The notes under the pieces: generated by a model
Seen by the model: only the letters and a program-made list of their open reading frames with translations
What the model was told of the DNA's origin: nothing
Database searches by the model: none
NCBI GenBank assembly: GCA_910583995.1
Contig: CAJTYW010000012.1
Span: 1-50,504, forward strand
Reading direction: 5' to 3'
DNA: 50,504 nucleotides
From: an uncultured Christensenella sp.
GTDB taxonomy: Bacteria > Bacillota > Clostridia > Christensenellales > UBA3700
Program-made: the position numbers and the translations under genes
Shown: one piece after another, positions 25,861 to 34,177 of the stretch
How the letters are laid out: the number at the start of each line of letters is the position of its first letter
Numbering within the stretch: the first letter of the stretch is position 1

Positions 25861-25983
25861 TTTTTGGAGCGTTTTTAAGAACCCAATATGTATTTTTTGT
25901 TAAATTTAACTAAATATCTTACAAAGTCTTGAGCGTAGCCTTGACAAAAGCTTACATTTGCCCTTATAATATTCATATAATAT
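25861..25983. promoter_or_regulatory. Probable invertible promoter segment, present here in the OFF orientation
   Basis: The 123-nt segment between the two sites carries TTGACA (25941-25946), an 18-nt spacer and TATAAT (25965-25970) on the plus strand, so it fires rightward, away from the dockerin gene. Inversion between the sites would put the start point near 25867 on the minus strand, giving a leader of about 58 nt through the left site to SD and ATG at 25809. On the minus strand in the present orientation I see only weak promoter-like matches. A minus-strand terminator at 26117-26148 shields the gene from read-through, so its expression should depend on the switch. Confidence 0.8.
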
Positions 25984-26011
25984 GTACATAGATATATTTA
26001 TTCTATGTACT
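25984..26011 (-). repeat. Right recombination site of a probable invertible promoter
   Basis: Exact reverse complement of 25833-25860, with the same GTACATAGA/TCTATGTAC arms and the core in the opposite direction. Identity stops at once on both sides (after one outer base), so the repeat is a discrete site. No recombinase gene is found in the window; it would act in trans. Confidence 0.85.
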
Positions 26012-26039
26012 CTTTTTTTACATTTCTAACCACTATTTT

Positions 26040-26098
26040 TGCCATTTACCCCCGATTTTTGAAAGGAATATTGCATAAAACACCTAAATTTAATAATT
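26040..26098. repeat. Intergenic element similar to 20549-20606
   Basis: Shares CCCCGATTTTTGA and looser identity over about 60 nt with the element near GH20. It lies just right of the invertible segment. Confidence 0.4.
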
Positions 26099-26116
26099 AA
26101 AACTTTACACAAAAAT

Positions 26117-26148
26117 AAGCACCATAAGACGATTGTTTTATGGTGCTT
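26117..26148 (-). terminator. Terminator insulating the invertible promoter
   Basis: 11-bp stem AAGCACCATAA / TTATGGTGCTT; on the minus strand ATTTTTG follows. No U tract follows on the plus strand. It would stop minus-strand read-through from the ncRNA side. Confidence 0.75.
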
Positions 26149-26308
26149 AATAATAAGGAAAATATTTAATTACTCTTAGCTTTTTAAGAAATTTTATGGC
26201 TTAAACTTTTTATATTATCATTGATTAATTTGTATTATTAATAAAATGATTATACTTATTTAAATAAAAATTAATAGCTATTTCAAAATTATAACTGATA
26301 AAAAATAA

Positions 26309-26544
26309 GGGATATGCCATAAGACATATCCCAAAAACGCAAATAGCGTGTAGCACCGCTTTACCGAAAGAAAACTTTTTGAAAACCTCGCTTGTCGAGG
26401 TGGGTTAGCTACCTGATACCGCTGTCTTCCCCTGCCATAACCTTAAAGGTCGAGGGCGTGACATTGTGTACCAAAACTCGCAGTCCCTTATTATTAATGT
26501 GGTTACAAAATACAATTTTCTCTCGTATATTGCAGTTGTTCTAC
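26309..26544 (-). ncRNA. Structured non-coding RNA of unidentified class
   Basis: A standalone transcription unit of about 235 nt with higher GC than its surroundings and no open frame that I trust. It has its own promoter (26551-26579) and an intrinsic terminator (26309-26332: GGGATATG / CATATCCC, then TTATTTTTTAT). Internal helices include ACCTCG/CGAGGT, ACGC/GCGT, ACCTT/AGGT and possible closing TGTAG/CTACA between the ends. I looked for tmRNA, RNase P, T-box and SRP core motifs. None fits, although GGCAGGGGAAGACAGCGG faintly recalls SRP domain IV. 6S RNA or the clostridial raiA RNA remain possible on size and context. Confidence 0.65.
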
Positions 26545-26550
26545 ATCTTT

Positions 26551-26579
26551 AGTATACCACACATATTGCAATTATACAA
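26551..26579 (-). promoter_or_regulatory. Promoter of the unidentified ncRNA
   Basis: Minus strand: -35 TTGTAT, 17-nt spacer, -10 TATACT with an extended TGG before it. Confidence 0.7.
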
Positions 26580-26640
26580 TACCCTTTTTAAATTTTAATG
26601 TAAAAAATTTCCTAAATAATTGTCAATACAAATTAAAATA

Positions 26641-26670
26641 AAAAAGCTCAAAATTAACTTTGAGCTTTTT
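26641..26670 (-). terminator. Terminator of the paired membrane-protein genes
   Basis: 12-bp stem AAAAAGCTCAAA / TTTGAGCTTTTT, 15 nt past the stop codon at 26686; the stem itself ends in T5 on either strand. Confidence 0.85.
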
Positions 26671-26685
26671 GTTAATCATTTTTAA

Positions 26686-27621
26686 TTAGTATACTGCTTT
26701 AATAGAGTGTTTACTATCAATAACGGTTTCAGCATCAATATAGTATTTTCTTTCATTTCTACGATAGTAGATAACCAAGCCGATACTCATATAAAAAATA
26801 TTTAAAAAGCAGATTGCCATTACAAAACCGATACCAAAAGTCACCAAGCCAAATATCATTGTGAATCCATAAGCCACAAAGCTGATAGCGGTAAACAATC
26901 CCCAGTTTTTAACAATTAAATCTTTGTTTGTAAGAATTGCTTTTTGCAAACTTTTAAACACGCCTAACTCTTCATTGATATAAGTTGGAAGCCACATTGC
27001 AAACACAGACCTTTTTAAGGAAATAATTACAACAAAAATTGTAACACATAACCCTAATGCAAACAATATAGATAATTTACCAACTCCCCACAATACCAAA
27101 TACATTAAACCAGCCAAAAGTAGCATAAATGGAATGTAAATCAAAGTATCAATAAAACTATAAGCAACAGATTTTTTAAGGTGAGCAATCAAGTTAGATG
27201 TAAAACCGAATTTACTATTACTATTCATAAAATTATTTAATACATCTGATAAAGGGTAATGCCCGATTGTTATCAAAAACTTACCTAAAAACAAAAACGC
27301 AATCAAAGCGCAAACTGCACCTACAACATTGTTTTTATTTGTAGCAAAAACTTCTGAAATCTTTGCAAAGTCTTGTCCTAAAACTCCAAAAGCCGCATTT
27401 TGAACAGACAAATCTCCACCAAACATAGACTTAAACGCTGTTAAGCAATGCTCAAAAAAGTGCATATTTTGAACGCCTTGAAAAATAGGTTTCATTATAT
27501 AGTACATTGAGCTTATTGATATTGCTGCAAATATTAATAATACTAAACTTAAATACAGCAAAAACTTATAGAACAACGAAAACCTTGACACAGTTATTGA
27601 AAATGAATGTTTCGCTAGCAT
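26686..27621 (-). CDS. Multi-pass membrane protein, unknown function
   Basis: 311 residues with about six membrane segments; the first is at about 18-42 (LLYLSLVLLIFAAISIS). A soluble stretch of about 45 residues lies between segments 1 and 2, and the C-terminal tail is charged (YYRRNERKYYIDAE). Amphipathic loops such as VFKSLQKAILTNKDLIVKNW are reminiscent of DUF975-like or glycerophosphoryl-diesterase membrane-domain proteins, but I cannot assign the family. SD GGAGG precedes the ATG. It follows the gene at 27623-28444 by 1 nt, and the two proteins have similar size and topology, so they may form a complex. No catalytic motif is visible. Confidence 0.6.
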   Translation of the reverse strand: MLAKHSFSITVSRFSLFYKFLLYLSLVLLIFAAISISSMYYIMKPIFQGVQNMHFFEHCLTAFKSMFGGDLSVQNAAFGVLGQDFAKISEVFATNKNNVVGAVCALIAFLFLGKFLITIGHYPLSDVLNNFMNSNSKFGFTSNLIAHLKKSVAYSFIDTLIYIPFMLLLAGLMYLVLWGVGKLSILFALGLCVTIFVVIISLKRSVFAMWLPTYINEELGVFKSLQKAILTNKDLIVKNWGLFTAISFVAYGFTMIFGLVTFGIGFVMAICFLNIFYMSIGLVIYYRRNERKYYIDAETVIDSKHSIKAVY

Positions 27622-27622
27622 A

Positions 27623-28444
27623 TTAATCCTCCACCAACTTTAAATATTTATTTTTAAGGTCTTCTCTGTCAATATCTTCAATATCTAAATAAGTAGTATA
27701 CATTAATGTAATATAATATGAGAATATATAAACAAATAAGAAAATGTTAATTATTTTTCTCCATATAATACCAAAAGCTGCAAGCGTTGCCATTATAACA
27801 TAAGGAATTATTACAGGAATCACAATTGCAAACAACATTCTAAAGAATTTACCTTTTAACAATGTAATTGATTCCGCAATTGCTTTTCTTAAGTTTAAGC
27901 CTGTAATAGACATAATAGGCAATGTCAAACTTAAAAGTACCATAGCACAAAGCATAACGATAAATAGTAACACATTTATTGTAATAGTTAATGCCAAAGC
28001 AACTGCAGTTTTTTGTATTACCTTTACCCACAAAAAAGTAAATAATGCACAAATTACAGCATACAATTCCATTACAAAAATAAATATCAACATTAATTTA
28101 AATACAGGCAAAAAGTTGTTGTTTACACGTTTCATTAAACCTTCGCCTGAAAGTATACCCCAACGCATATGCTTTGACTCAAGCCCACATACAATACTGA
28201 AAAATACGCTAAATATAGGCACGGCAAAAATTCCGACTACAACTGACTTCCAATTTAGTTCGCTTACTGCAAAAAACACATCACCGAAAGTCACCATTGT
28301 TTCCGGTTTAAAATTTGCGAATAATTGAATATTTGTGCAAGGTTCTGTCAGCAATCCCATAATTACAGACGGAACTAAAGTAGCTAAAGCAAGATACCAA
28401 AAATTCTTACGAAGGTATTGCAAAGCAAGTCTTGAAAATCGCAT
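27623..28444 (-). CDS. Multi-pass membrane protein, unknown function, paired with the next gene
   Basis: 273 residues with about six membrane segments: near 18-34, 70-90, 112-140, 145-180, 205-232 and 235-255. The middle has a loop LNLRKAIAESITLLKGKFFR between segments. This arrangement, with a conserved-looking amphipathic helix before a late segment, occurs in several uncharacterised low-GC Gram-positive membrane families. The C-terminus is charged and cytoplasmic (DIEDIDREDLKNKYLKLVED). SD AAAGGAG precedes the ATG. The gene is first in a tight two-gene unit with the downstream membrane protein. I do not assign a function. Confidence 0.6.
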   Translation of the reverse strand: MRFSRLALQYLRKNFWYLALATLVPSVIMGLLTEPCTNIQLFANFKPETMVTFGDVFFAVSELNWKSVVVGIFAVPIFSVFFSIVCGLESKHMRWGILSGEGLMKRVNNNFLPVFKLMLIFIFVMELYAVICALFTFLWVKVIQKTAVALALTITINVLLFIVMLCAMVLLSLTLPIMSITGLNLRKAIAESITLLKGKFFRMLFAIVIPVIIPYVIMATLAAFGIIWRKIINIFLFVYIFSYYITLMYTTYLDIEDIDREDLKNKYLKLVED

Positions 28445-28551
28445 AAACTTTCTCCTTTTATTTTATTTAAGTTTTCTCACATAATATTCAATTTGTAAAT
28501 AATTTTGTGAGCAAACAATTTTGTATTCTTTTGAAAAAACCAAATTCCCTA

Positions 28552-29196
28552 TTACTTTTTTAATATTCTTAACAAATCATTAGGTGTGTTTGCACACGAA
28601 ATAATACCGATTTTTGACATATTTTCTACATTTCCAAAGCCATAAGCTACGGCTAGGCAATCCATACCTACTTGATTTGCAGCCATTGCATCATATATAG
28701 AGTCACCAATCATAAGGCAATCTTTTTTGTCACCGCAAGACATTTTAACAGCATATTCAAGTATATCTTTTTTGTCTATTCTTCCTTCGCTTTCAACAGT
28801 GCCAAACACACCATCAAAACAATCACGAACATTAAACTCTTTTAGCATTTCACTTGCAATATCTTCCCTTTTGCTTGTAGCAACATACATTTTGTACCCG
28901 TAGCTTTTTATTTCAGACAATATTTGAGCTATACCATCAAAAAGCTTGCACATATTCTGTCCGCCTTGATTAATATAGTATTCCCTGTAAAGCTCTCGTG
29001 CAAACGGTTCCTTGTTTTCCCCAAGCAAATCTGTAAAAGTTACTTTTAAAGGTGGTCCTATAAATTGTTTTGTATTCTCTCTTTTTATATCAAGCCCAAA
29101 ATGCTCAAACACTTTGCTAAACGCAAAACTGCAACCTTCAAAAGAATCTACTATTGTGCCGTCAAAATCCCAAAATAAATATTTATAATTACGCAT
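28552..29196 (-). CDS. HAD-family phosphatase (phosphoglycolate phosphatase-like)
   Basis: 214 residues. HAD motif I is DFDGTIVDS (residues 9-17), motif II is VATSKR (about 104-109), the motif III lysine lies near KKDILEY, and motif IV is MIGDSIYDAMAA (about 166-177). The helical cap (about 18-85) is of the Gph/PpaX/YjjG class. Such enzymes dephosphorylate small phosphorylated metabolites; the actual substrate cannot be told. It overlaps the 3' end of valS by 8 nt and is therefore translated from the valS transcript, an arrangement seen in other low-GC Gram-positives and suggesting a housekeeping role. Confidence 0.8.
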   Translation of the reverse strand: MRNYKYLFWDFDGTIVDSFEGCSFAFSKVFEHFGLDIKRENTKQFIGPPLKVTFTDLLGENKEPFARELYREYYINQGGQNMCKLFDGIAQILSEIKSYGYKMYVATSKREDIASEMLKEFNVRDCFDGVFGTVESEGRIDKKDILEYAVKMSCGDKKDCLMIGDSIYDAMAANQVGMDCLAVAYGFGNVENMSKIGIISCANTPNDLLRILKK

Positions 29197-31822
29197 TTTT
29201 TAACTCTTCAATTTGAATTTTAATTTTCTCTGCTAAGCTAGTGTAATTTGCAAGTTTTTCCCTTTCCTTGTCAACCAATTGCTTAGGCGCTCTTGCAATA
29301 AAGCCTTGATTGTTTAACATTTTAGTTGCACGCTCAATCTCACTGTTTGTATCTTGCAACTCTTTAGTCAATCTTGCAATTTCCTTTTCATTATCAACAA
29401 GATTACCAAGTGGCACTAAAATATCACCAAAATCACTCAAAATAACACTAACTTTTTCTGTAATTTCTTGTTTATCTTTTATATAAGTCACTCTGCCAAT
29501 ATTTGCCATTTTAATGATATATGGCATAATAGTATCCAAAACTTTAATATCAACACTAGGTGCAATGATTAAATCAATTTTTAAAGAAGGTTTAACATTC
29601 ATTTCCACTCTCAAATTACGAATATCTTTTATAATATCCATAACTTTTTCAAATGTTTCCCTTTCCTTTTTATAATTGTATTTTTTAACTATTTCTGGCC
29701 ATTCACTAACCATTATGCTTGATTTAGCGTATTTAGTAAATGAATAGATTTCATCTGTAATAAACGGAACAAATGGGTGTAACAATTTTAAAATTTTGTC
29801 AAGAACATAATTTAATACAGTAATTGTATTGATTTTTTTGTCCGCATTATCGCCATACAAAGCTGCCTTTGAAAGCTCAATATACCAGTCACAAAAATCA
29901 TTCCATACAAAATCATAAATCGAACTGCAAGCAAGACCTAAATCATATTTTTCCATACATTTAGTGCTTTCCTTAATTGTACGATTTAGTTTTGACAAAA
30001 TCCACTTGTCGCTTGGTGTCAAACGGAATGTTCCCATTTCCTTAAGTTTGACATTTTCACTATTCATCATAACAAATCTTGACGCATTCCAAACCTTATT
30101 TAAGAAATTACGGCAACTAATAACCTTTTCTTCAATAAATCTTGTATCTCCACCAGGTGCAATACCCATAAGCAAACTCAATCTCAAGCTATCTGCACCA
30201 TAGTTATCAATTATCTCAAGCGGGTCAATACCATTGCCCAATGACTTACTCATTTTTCTGCCTTGACTATCACGAACAATGCCGTGTATCAAAACTTCAG
30301 GGAATGGGATATCTCCCATATGCTCTAGACCGCTGAAAATCATTCTTGCTACCCAGAAGAAAATAATATCATAAGCAGTAACTAACAAACTTGTAGGATA
30401 AAAATACTGCAAATCTTTTGTTTGCTCAGGATAACCTAGTGTAGAAAATGGCCATAAAGCAGAAGAAAACCAAGTGTCAAGCACATCTTCGTCTTGTTTT
30501 AAATGAGTGCTACCACATTTAGAACAAACTGCAGGTGCATCTTCTTGTACCATCATTTCCCCACAATCTTCGCAGTAATATGCAGGGATTCTGTGTCCCC
30601 ACCACAACTGACGAGAAATACACCAATCTTTAATATTATCAAGCCAATTGAAATAAGTTTTGCTAAATCTTGATGGAATAAATTCTATTTTTTTATCTTT
30701 TACAACTTTAATTGCAGGTGCAGCAAGTGGTCCCATTTTAACAAACCATTGTTTACTAACAATTGGCTCAACAACATTATGACATCTATAGCAAACACCA
30801 ACATTGTGTTTATAAGGCTCTTCTTTAATTAAATATCCGCCAGCTATTAAATCTGCAACAATTGCTTTTCTTGCCTCTAACCTATCAAGTCCGCAATATT
30901 TGCCTGCAAGTTCATTCATACTTCCGTCGTCATTCATAATACGGATAACTTCTAAATTATGTCTTAAACCTACTTCAAAGTCATTAGGGTCGTGTGCAGG
31001 TGTAATTTTTACTGCGCCACTACCAAAATCAAGTTCTACATACTCATCGGCAATTACAGGTATTTTCTTATTAGTAAGTGGCAAAATAAGCATTTTTCCG
31101 ATTATATCTTTATATCTTTCGTCTTTAGGGTTTACAGCAACTGCAGTATCACCAAGCATAGTCTCCGGTCTTGTTGTTGCAACAACAAGCTCCCCACTGC
31201 CGTCAGCCATAGGGTATCTTATATGCCATAGGAAAGAATCTTGCTCTTCATAATCAACTTCCGCATCACTAAGTGCAGTTTTGCAAGAAGGACACCAGTT
31301 TATAATACGGTCAGCCTTGTAAATCAAACCTTTGTTATAAAGTTTGACAAAAACGTGTTTTACCGCTTTAGTTAAATTATCGTCCATTGTAAAAGCAAGT
31401 CTGCTCCAATCACAAGAAGAACCAAGCCTTTTTAATTGCTCGATAATTCTTCCACCATACTGCTCTTTCCAATCCCAAGCACGCTCCAAAAAGCCGTCTC
31501 TTCCAACATCGGCTTTTGTAAGTCCTTCAGATTTCATTTTTTCAACAATTTTAACTTCTGTCGCAATTGATGCGTGGTCTGTACCAGGAAGCCACAAAGT
31601 AGAATACCCTTGCATACGCTTAAATCTAACAATAGTGTCTTGAATGCTATTGTTCAAAGCGTGTCCCATATGCAATTGTCCTGTAATATTAGGTGGTGGA
31701 ATAACAATAGAAAAAGGTTGTTTTTTGCTATCTACTTCAGCTCTGAAATAACCTTTTGTCTCCCACTCTTTATATAATTTTTCTTCAAATTCACGCGGAT
31801 TATATGTTTTAGACATATCCAT
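29189..31822 (-). CDS. valS: Valine-tRNA ligase
   Basis: 877 residues, the usual length of bacterial ValRS. It charges tRNA-Val with valine. The class I HIGH motif is HMGH in PPPNITGQLHMGHALNN (about 42-56), and the KMSKS loop is GRKMSKSLGNG (about 521). The editing (CP1) domain lies at about 190-340 with VVATTRPETMLGDTAV. A zinc-like CxxC pair CEDCGEMM...CSKCG is near 415-435. The C-terminal coiled-coil arm (DNEKEIARLTKELQDTNSEI and the NNQGFIARAPKQLVDKE stretch) is complete. SD AAGGTG precedes the ATG at 31822. No T-box leader is seen in the 130 nt upstream. The gene is followed by an overlapping HAD phosphatase gene. Confidence 0.97.
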   Translation of the reverse strand: MDMSKTYNPREFEEKLYKEWETKGYFRAEVDSKKQPFSIVIPPPNITGQLHMGHALNNSIQDTIVRFKRMQGYSTLWLPGTDHASIATEVKIVEKMKSEGLTKADVGRDGFLERAWDWKEQYGGRIIEQLKRLGSSCDWSRLAFTMDDNLTKAVKHVFVKLYNKGLIYKADRIINWCPSCKTALSDAEVDYEEQDSFLWHIRYPMADGSGELVVATTRPETMLGDTAVAVNPKDERYKDIIGKMLILPLTNKKIPVIADEYVELDFGSGAVKITPAHDPNDFEVGLRHNLEVIRIMNDDGSMNELAGKYCGLDRLEARKAIVADLIAGGYLIKEEPYKHNVGVCYRCHNVVEPIVSKQWFVKMGPLAAPAIKVVKDKKIEFIPSRFSKTYFNWLDNIKDWCISRQLWWGHRIPAYYCEDCGEMMVQEDAPAVCSKCGSTHLKQDEDVLDTWFSSALWPFSTLGYPEQTKDLQYFYPTSLLVTAYDIIFFWVARMIFSGLEHMGDIPFPEVLIHGIVRDSQGRKMSKSLGNGIDPLEIIDNYGADSLRLSLLMGIAPGGDTRFIEEKVISCRNFLNKVWNASRFVMMNSENVKLKEMGTFRLTPSDKWILSKLNRTIKESTKCMEKYDLGLACSSIYDFVWNDFCDWYIELSKAALYGDNADKKINTITVLNYVLDKILKLLHPFVPFITDEIYSFTKYAKSSIMVSEWPEIVKKYNYKKERETFEKVMDIIKDIRNLRVEMNVKPSLKIDLIIAPSVDIKVLDTIMPYIIKMANIGRVTYIKDKQEITEKVSVILSDFGDILVPLGNLVDNEKEIARLTKELQDTNSEIERATKMLNNQGFIARAPKQLVDKEREKLANYTSLAEKIKIQIEELKNA

Positions 31823-31954
31823 ATACTAACACCTTCCTATTTTTCTCGCCGTTAATTATCGTTTGTAACAAACAAAACATTAAGGCAGTAATTCTTCATT
31901 TTTTATATTTTTGTAAGCTAATATTTTAGCCGCTTGATTTTTAGTTTAAAAGTA

Positions 31955-32230
31955 CTAATCCACAACTAGTACTGCAAGCAACGCACCTATTAATGTTACT
32001 GCAAAAGCAACAACTTTAACAAAAATTCCTACATTGGCTAGCTTTCTATCGTCAGCATCTTTCATTTTTAAAGTAATTTTATAAGCTATTTTATTGCTGA
32101 AAATAACCAGTATAATACCTATTACCATTACTATTATTCCGCTTATTACATAAGGATTTTTAAATCTATCAATACTCCAAACAAATATTTCGGAAAGTAG
32201 AAATCTAAAATCAATTATTCCCATCAGCAT
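31955..32230 (-). CDS. Small membrane protein, unknown function
   Basis: 91 residues with two membrane segments (about 27-45, ISGIIVMVIGIILVIFS, and about 70-89) joined by a charged loop (MKDADDRKLANVG). The start overlaps the end of pgsA by 7 nt, so the two are coupled. The size and the position beside pgsA suggest a cell-envelope role, but I do not recognise the family. Alternative starts at residue 1 or 3 are possible, and the SD is weak. Confidence 0.6.
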   Translation of the reverse strand: MLMGIIDFRFLLSEIFVWSIDRFKNPYVISGIIVMVIGIILVIFSNKIAYKITLKMKDADDRKLANVGIFVKVVAFAVTLIGALLAVLVVD

Positions 32231-32985
32231 TTCTCACTATCATTATTTTCGCTATCGTTATTATCATTTACATTTTCTACAGCATCAATAGTTTCTGCAT
32301 TGATTGTATCTGCTTTTTGCTTAATTTCTGTTTCAACAATAACATCTATAGTCTCATCTTGATTATTGCTTTGCAAATCGCTATCCGCAACAGCCTTTAT
32401 CCTTTTTTCGTTAAGTTCGCGTTTGCGAAATTTGAAAAATTGCACTGTATAAATCACGGCAGTACAAATTGCAAACACAGCACCGCAAGCCAAAATCACA
32501 TTGACAGCGATATCATAAGCGCGATTAACTTCCCCTGCAAAAAAGCCTAAAACTATACCCAATGAGTTAAGGCAAGTTGCAGCTTTACCAAAAATGTTAG
32601 ATTGCAATACATAGTCACTTTTGAATATTTTGACAATCACGCTACCGCCTATAACCATATAAGCTTCTTTTATGAAAAATATTATCGGAAATACCAACGC
32701 AATTTTACCCAAAATAGTAAGACAAACAAGTGTTGATACTTGCAATAATTTGTCTGCTATTGGGTCTGCAACTTTACCGATATCACTAATCAAGTGGTAG
32801 TGTCTTGCAATAAAACCATCTACCATATCTGTAATTGATGCAAATATAAATATACCAAACGCAATGTAAAGATTGTTTGGTATGCTTTTATCAAGTATAA
32901 ACCAAATGAAAAATGGCACACACACTATCCTAATGTATGTCAAAATGTTTGGAATAGTAAATATGTCTTTTTTGCTAAATTTCAT
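32224..32985 (-). CDS. pgsA: CDP-diacylglycerol-glycerol-3-phosphate 3-phosphatidyltransferase family protein
   Basis: 253 residues with about six membrane segments. The CDP-alcohol phosphotransferase motif DG-x2-AR-x8-G-x3-D-x3-D is present as DGFIAR, then GKVADPIAD (about residues 52-77), so all catalytic aspartates are there. PgsA makes phosphatidylglycerol phosphate, the first committed step to phosphatidylglycerol. The N-terminus FTIPNILTYIRI is typical. The C-terminal 60 residues form an unusual acidic, Asn/Asp/Glu-rich cytoplasmic tail not found in most PgsA proteins (usual length about 180-195). SD AAGGTG precedes the ATG. A cardiolipin-synthase-type member of the same fold cannot be excluded. 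Confidence 0.88.
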   Translation of the reverse strand: MKFSKKDIFTIPNILTYIRIVCVPFFIWFILDKSIPNNLYIAFGIFIFASITDMVDGFIARHYHLISDIGKVADPIADKLLQVSTLVCLTILGKIALVFPIIFFIKEAYMVIGGSVIVKIFKSDYVLQSNIFGKAATCLNSLGIVLGFFAGEVNRAYDIAVNVILACGAVFAICTAVIYTVQFFKFRKRELNEKRIKAVADSDLQSNNQDETIDVIVETEIKQKADTINAETIDAVENVNDNNDSENNDSEKC

Positions 32986-33067
32986 TTTTTCACCTTCAGT
33001 AAAATATGTACTACAAAGTAGTATATCATACTTTTATTTATTTGTAAACATTTTAATAATTATTAAA

Positions 33068-34039
33068 TTAAATTTTTAATTTATTACTTAGCCCTTTGTA
33101 GTTATTTTTTGCTTTTAAAATTACGGCGTAAATCATATTACAAATTACCATTAAGCAAACCATAAGTCCAAGTTCACCTATTTCGCCATAGCAAAAACCT
33201 ACTAAAGCTGCAAAATCTAATCCGTCAAAATAACAGCCTAATGTAAAAAACAGAGTAAATACAAACCACTTATGCGGAACAATTTTTAAAATCATATCTG
33301 CAAAAGCTCTGCCTGAGCCAATCAAAGTTGTAAAAATTGCAAGGTATACCACAATTGCCGCTAAAACACCTAGTCCGTAACTTCTAGCAACTTCAAATAC
33401 AGGCATACCAGATACAGGTGCTTGCATACTTATCATATAACATACACTCATAAGCAATGCCATTACCAATGTCACAAGCACCCCTGACATTGCTATTTGC
33501 TTATGAGATAATTTGTCCCCTTCTTCACTCATAAAATAGCCACCAAGCAACATATTCATTCCCGCATATTTTAAAGACGAAGAAAAATCAATACCCGTAT
33601 AAATCTGTCCGCCGCTTATCGCCAAAATAACTATCATAATAAGTACGATTAATGGCACGATTATTAAGTTCAAAACTTTGACAATTCTTATATCGTAAAG
33701 CATTAAAACAGCCACTATCAAGCCAGTAATTATCCCAAAATATTTAATACCAAATTGGGTATAAATAAGCTCTGCCGTACCACTAATCATAACGCAATAA
33801 GTGACTATTGACGATAAAAATACCACGATTTTTGAAAGGTTATTGACTATTTTAGACTTTTTTTGCAACTTTCCAAAATAACAAAAAATAACACTCAAAG
33901 CACCCATTATCAAGCTTGCAAGTAATACAGATAAATAACCGCTATTTTTAAAATATAAAACTATCTCACTGCCAGTTGCAAAACCGGCACCGATTACTAC
34001 TCCTACAAACAAAAACACCAACTTAAAAACATATCGCAT
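33068..34039 (-). CDS. YkvI-family membrane transporter
   Basis: 323 residues with about nine or ten membrane segments. It begins FKLVFLFVGVVIGAGFATGSEI, the glycine-rich first helix characteristic of YkvI-like proteins, distant relatives of the LeuT/SSS fold transporters. Later motifs GGYFMSEEGD and GSGRAFADMI fit that group. Substrates of the family are not known. It stands between pgsA and the TPR gene on the same strand, with 82- and 138-nt gaps. There is no obvious link to either. Confidence 0.75.
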   Translation of the reverse strand: MRYVFKLVFLFVGVVIGAGFATGSEIVLYFKNSGYLSVLLASLIMGALSVIFCYFGKLQKKSKIVNNLSKIVVFLSSIVTYCVMISGTAELIYTQFGIKYFGIITGLIVAVLMLYDIRIVKVLNLIIVPLIVLIMIVILAISGGQIYTGIDFSSSLKYAGMNMLLGGYFMSEEGDKLSHKQIAMSGVLVTLVMALLMSVCYMISMQAPVSGMPVFEVARSYGLGVLAAIVVYLAIFTTLIGSGRAFADMILKIVPHKWFVFTLFFTLGCYFDGLDFAALVGFCYGEIGELGLMVCLMVICNMIYAVILKAKNNYKGLSNKLKI

Positions 34040-34177
34040 ACTAAATTGTATGCGATATAATTTTTATTAATAATATTTTTGCAAAAATTAAAAACAAATG
34101 TTTGACAAAATTATAATAATTGCTAATAAACATAAAATCATTTTTGCCATAGTTATAATTTTGTTAAGTATAATTTT

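Noticed and set aside
26309..26544. SRP RNA, tmRNA or RNase P as identity of the ncRNA
   Set aside because: The required core motifs are missing. The GGCAGG...GGAA...CAGCGG string lacks the apical stem of SRP domain IV.
25809..26685. A recombinase gene next to the invertible promoter
   Set aside because: No open frame of suitable length or motif is present here or elsewhere in the window; the recombinase must be encoded outside.
31823..31954. T-box leader before valS
   Set aside because: No T-box core motif or competing terminator is seen in the 130-nt upstream gap.
33815..33836. A third copy of the CGATTTTTGA element inside the YkvI-type gene
   Set aside because: Only the short core matches, within a normal coding frame; best taken as chance.
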